A DNA stretch of 22,429 nucleotides. Origin: JBOFEH01 sp051650265 (GTDB lineage Bacteria; Bacillota; Clostridia; Lachnospirales; Cellulosilyticaceae). The notes under the pieces are model-generated. The model saw only the letters and a program-made list of their open reading frames with translations. It searched no databases and was not told the origin of the DNA. The position numbers were made by a program, and so were the translations under genes. Position 1 is the stretch's first letter; the number at the start of each line of letters is the position of its first letter. Location of the stretch: contig JBOFIR010000119.1 of NCBI GenBank assembly GCA_051650265.1, positions 1-22,429 of the forward strand. Reading direction: 5' to 3'. Of this stretch, positions 22,016-22,429 are shown one piece after another.

Positions 22016-22429
22016 TTATACGCGTTTGAAACGTACACCTTCTCTTGTATCTTCGATGAGTACACCTTTATCTTTGAGTTCTTCTCTGATACGGTCTGCT
22101 TCTTGGAAGTCTCGTGCTTTCTTTGCTTCAGTACGCCTTCTGATATAGTCCTCGATTTCTTCATCTGTAAGTGCATGCTCCGCCGCATCTGCACCTTGAT
22201 AGATCAGCCCTAAAATATCACAAAGTTTGATGATTTCATCGTATACTGCTGTCACAAAAGTTTGTGATGCACCTTCTTTTGCATAAGTATTCCCAAATTT
22301 TACGAGTTCAAATATAAAGCTAATAGCATCTGCTGTATTAAAATCATCTTGCATCGCTTCATGGAATTTTTCTTCATACTTTGGAAGTTCTAAAAGAAGT
22401 GCCTTTTCTTCATCTGTTAAGGCCTCTGT
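22016..22429 (-). CDS. cysS: Cysteinyl-tRNA synthetase, C-terminal part
   Basis: The open frame continues to the window edge and encodes the last 137 residues of CysS, which charges tRNA-Cys with cysteine. The helical C-terminal domain is recognised by FHEAMQDDFNTADAISFIFELVK followed, near the end, by ARDFQEADRIREELKDKGVLIEDTREGVRFKRV; both are characteristic of the family. The catalytic domain with the HIGH and KMSKS motifs lies outside the window. Adjacent mrnC supports the call. The start and any T-box leader are not visible here. Confidence 0.95.
   Translation of the reverse strand, partial: TEALTDEEKALLLELPKYEEKFHEAMQDDFNTADAISFIFELVKFGNTYAKEGASQTFVTAVYDEIIKLCDILGLIYQGADAAEHALTDEEIEDYIRRRTEAKKARDFQEADRIREELKDKGVLIEDTREGVRFKRV

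Overview
The window looks like chromosomal DNA of a low-to-moderate GC, spore-forming Firmicute of class Clostridia. The right end carries the conserved clostridial cluster cysS – mrnC – (MOP-family flippase) – rlmB – sigH. SigH is the early-sporulation sigma factor, Shine-Dalgarno sites are strong AGGAGG types, and intrinsic terminators are plentiful. A relative of Cellulosilyticum/Lachnospirales is my guess, but this rests on gene content only. I see no mobile element, CRISPR array, rRNA or tRNA.

Left part (1-3.5 kb): the tail of an unidentified gene, a small nitroreductase and a D-2-hydroxyacid dehydrogenase run on the + strand and end at a bidirectional terminator. Facing them on the - strand are an Eis-like GNAT acetyltransferase and a YdjM-like membrane metal-dependent hydrolase.

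Phosphonate region (3.6-10 kb): five tightly packed - strand genes form one operon for uptake and breakdown of 2-aminoethylphosphonate (AEP): ATPase, fused double permease, lipoprotein binding protein, phnW (transaminase) and phnX (phosphonatase). Together they would take AEP to phosphonoacetaldehyde, then acetaldehyde plus phosphate. A DeoR-type repressor gene is divergent, and TCTGAC/GTCAGA repeats overlapping its -35 box are candidate operators.

Middle (10-14.2 kb): a LytR-CpsA-Psr family protein with a lipobox-like N-terminus and a repetitive Pro/Thr/Glu tail, a LUD-domain protein with a Cys-rich C-terminus, and a three-domain aminopeptidase P-type M24 peptidase.

Signalling and sporulation region (14.3-18.9 kb): a soluble LacI-type ligand-binding domain fused to an intact GGDEF domain (diguanylate cyclase) faces an HD-GYP protein (likely c-di-GMP phosphodiesterase). 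The two share a terminator. The HD-GYP gene lies 32 nt behind sigH on the same strand, so a c-di-GMP-degrading enzyme is probably co-transcribed with the sporulation sigma factor. A small membrane-protein gene diverges from sigH with closely overlapping promoters.

Right end (18.9-22.4 kb): rlmB with an unusual ~100-residue basic N-terminal tail, a SpoVB/MurJ-like flippase, Mini-RNase III and the 3' end of cysS, all on the - strand.

I did not find a clearly new multi-gene system. The most promising leads are the c-di-GMP pair tied to sigH, the LacI-sensor diguanylate cyclase, and the repetitive LCP protein that may be a lipoprotein.
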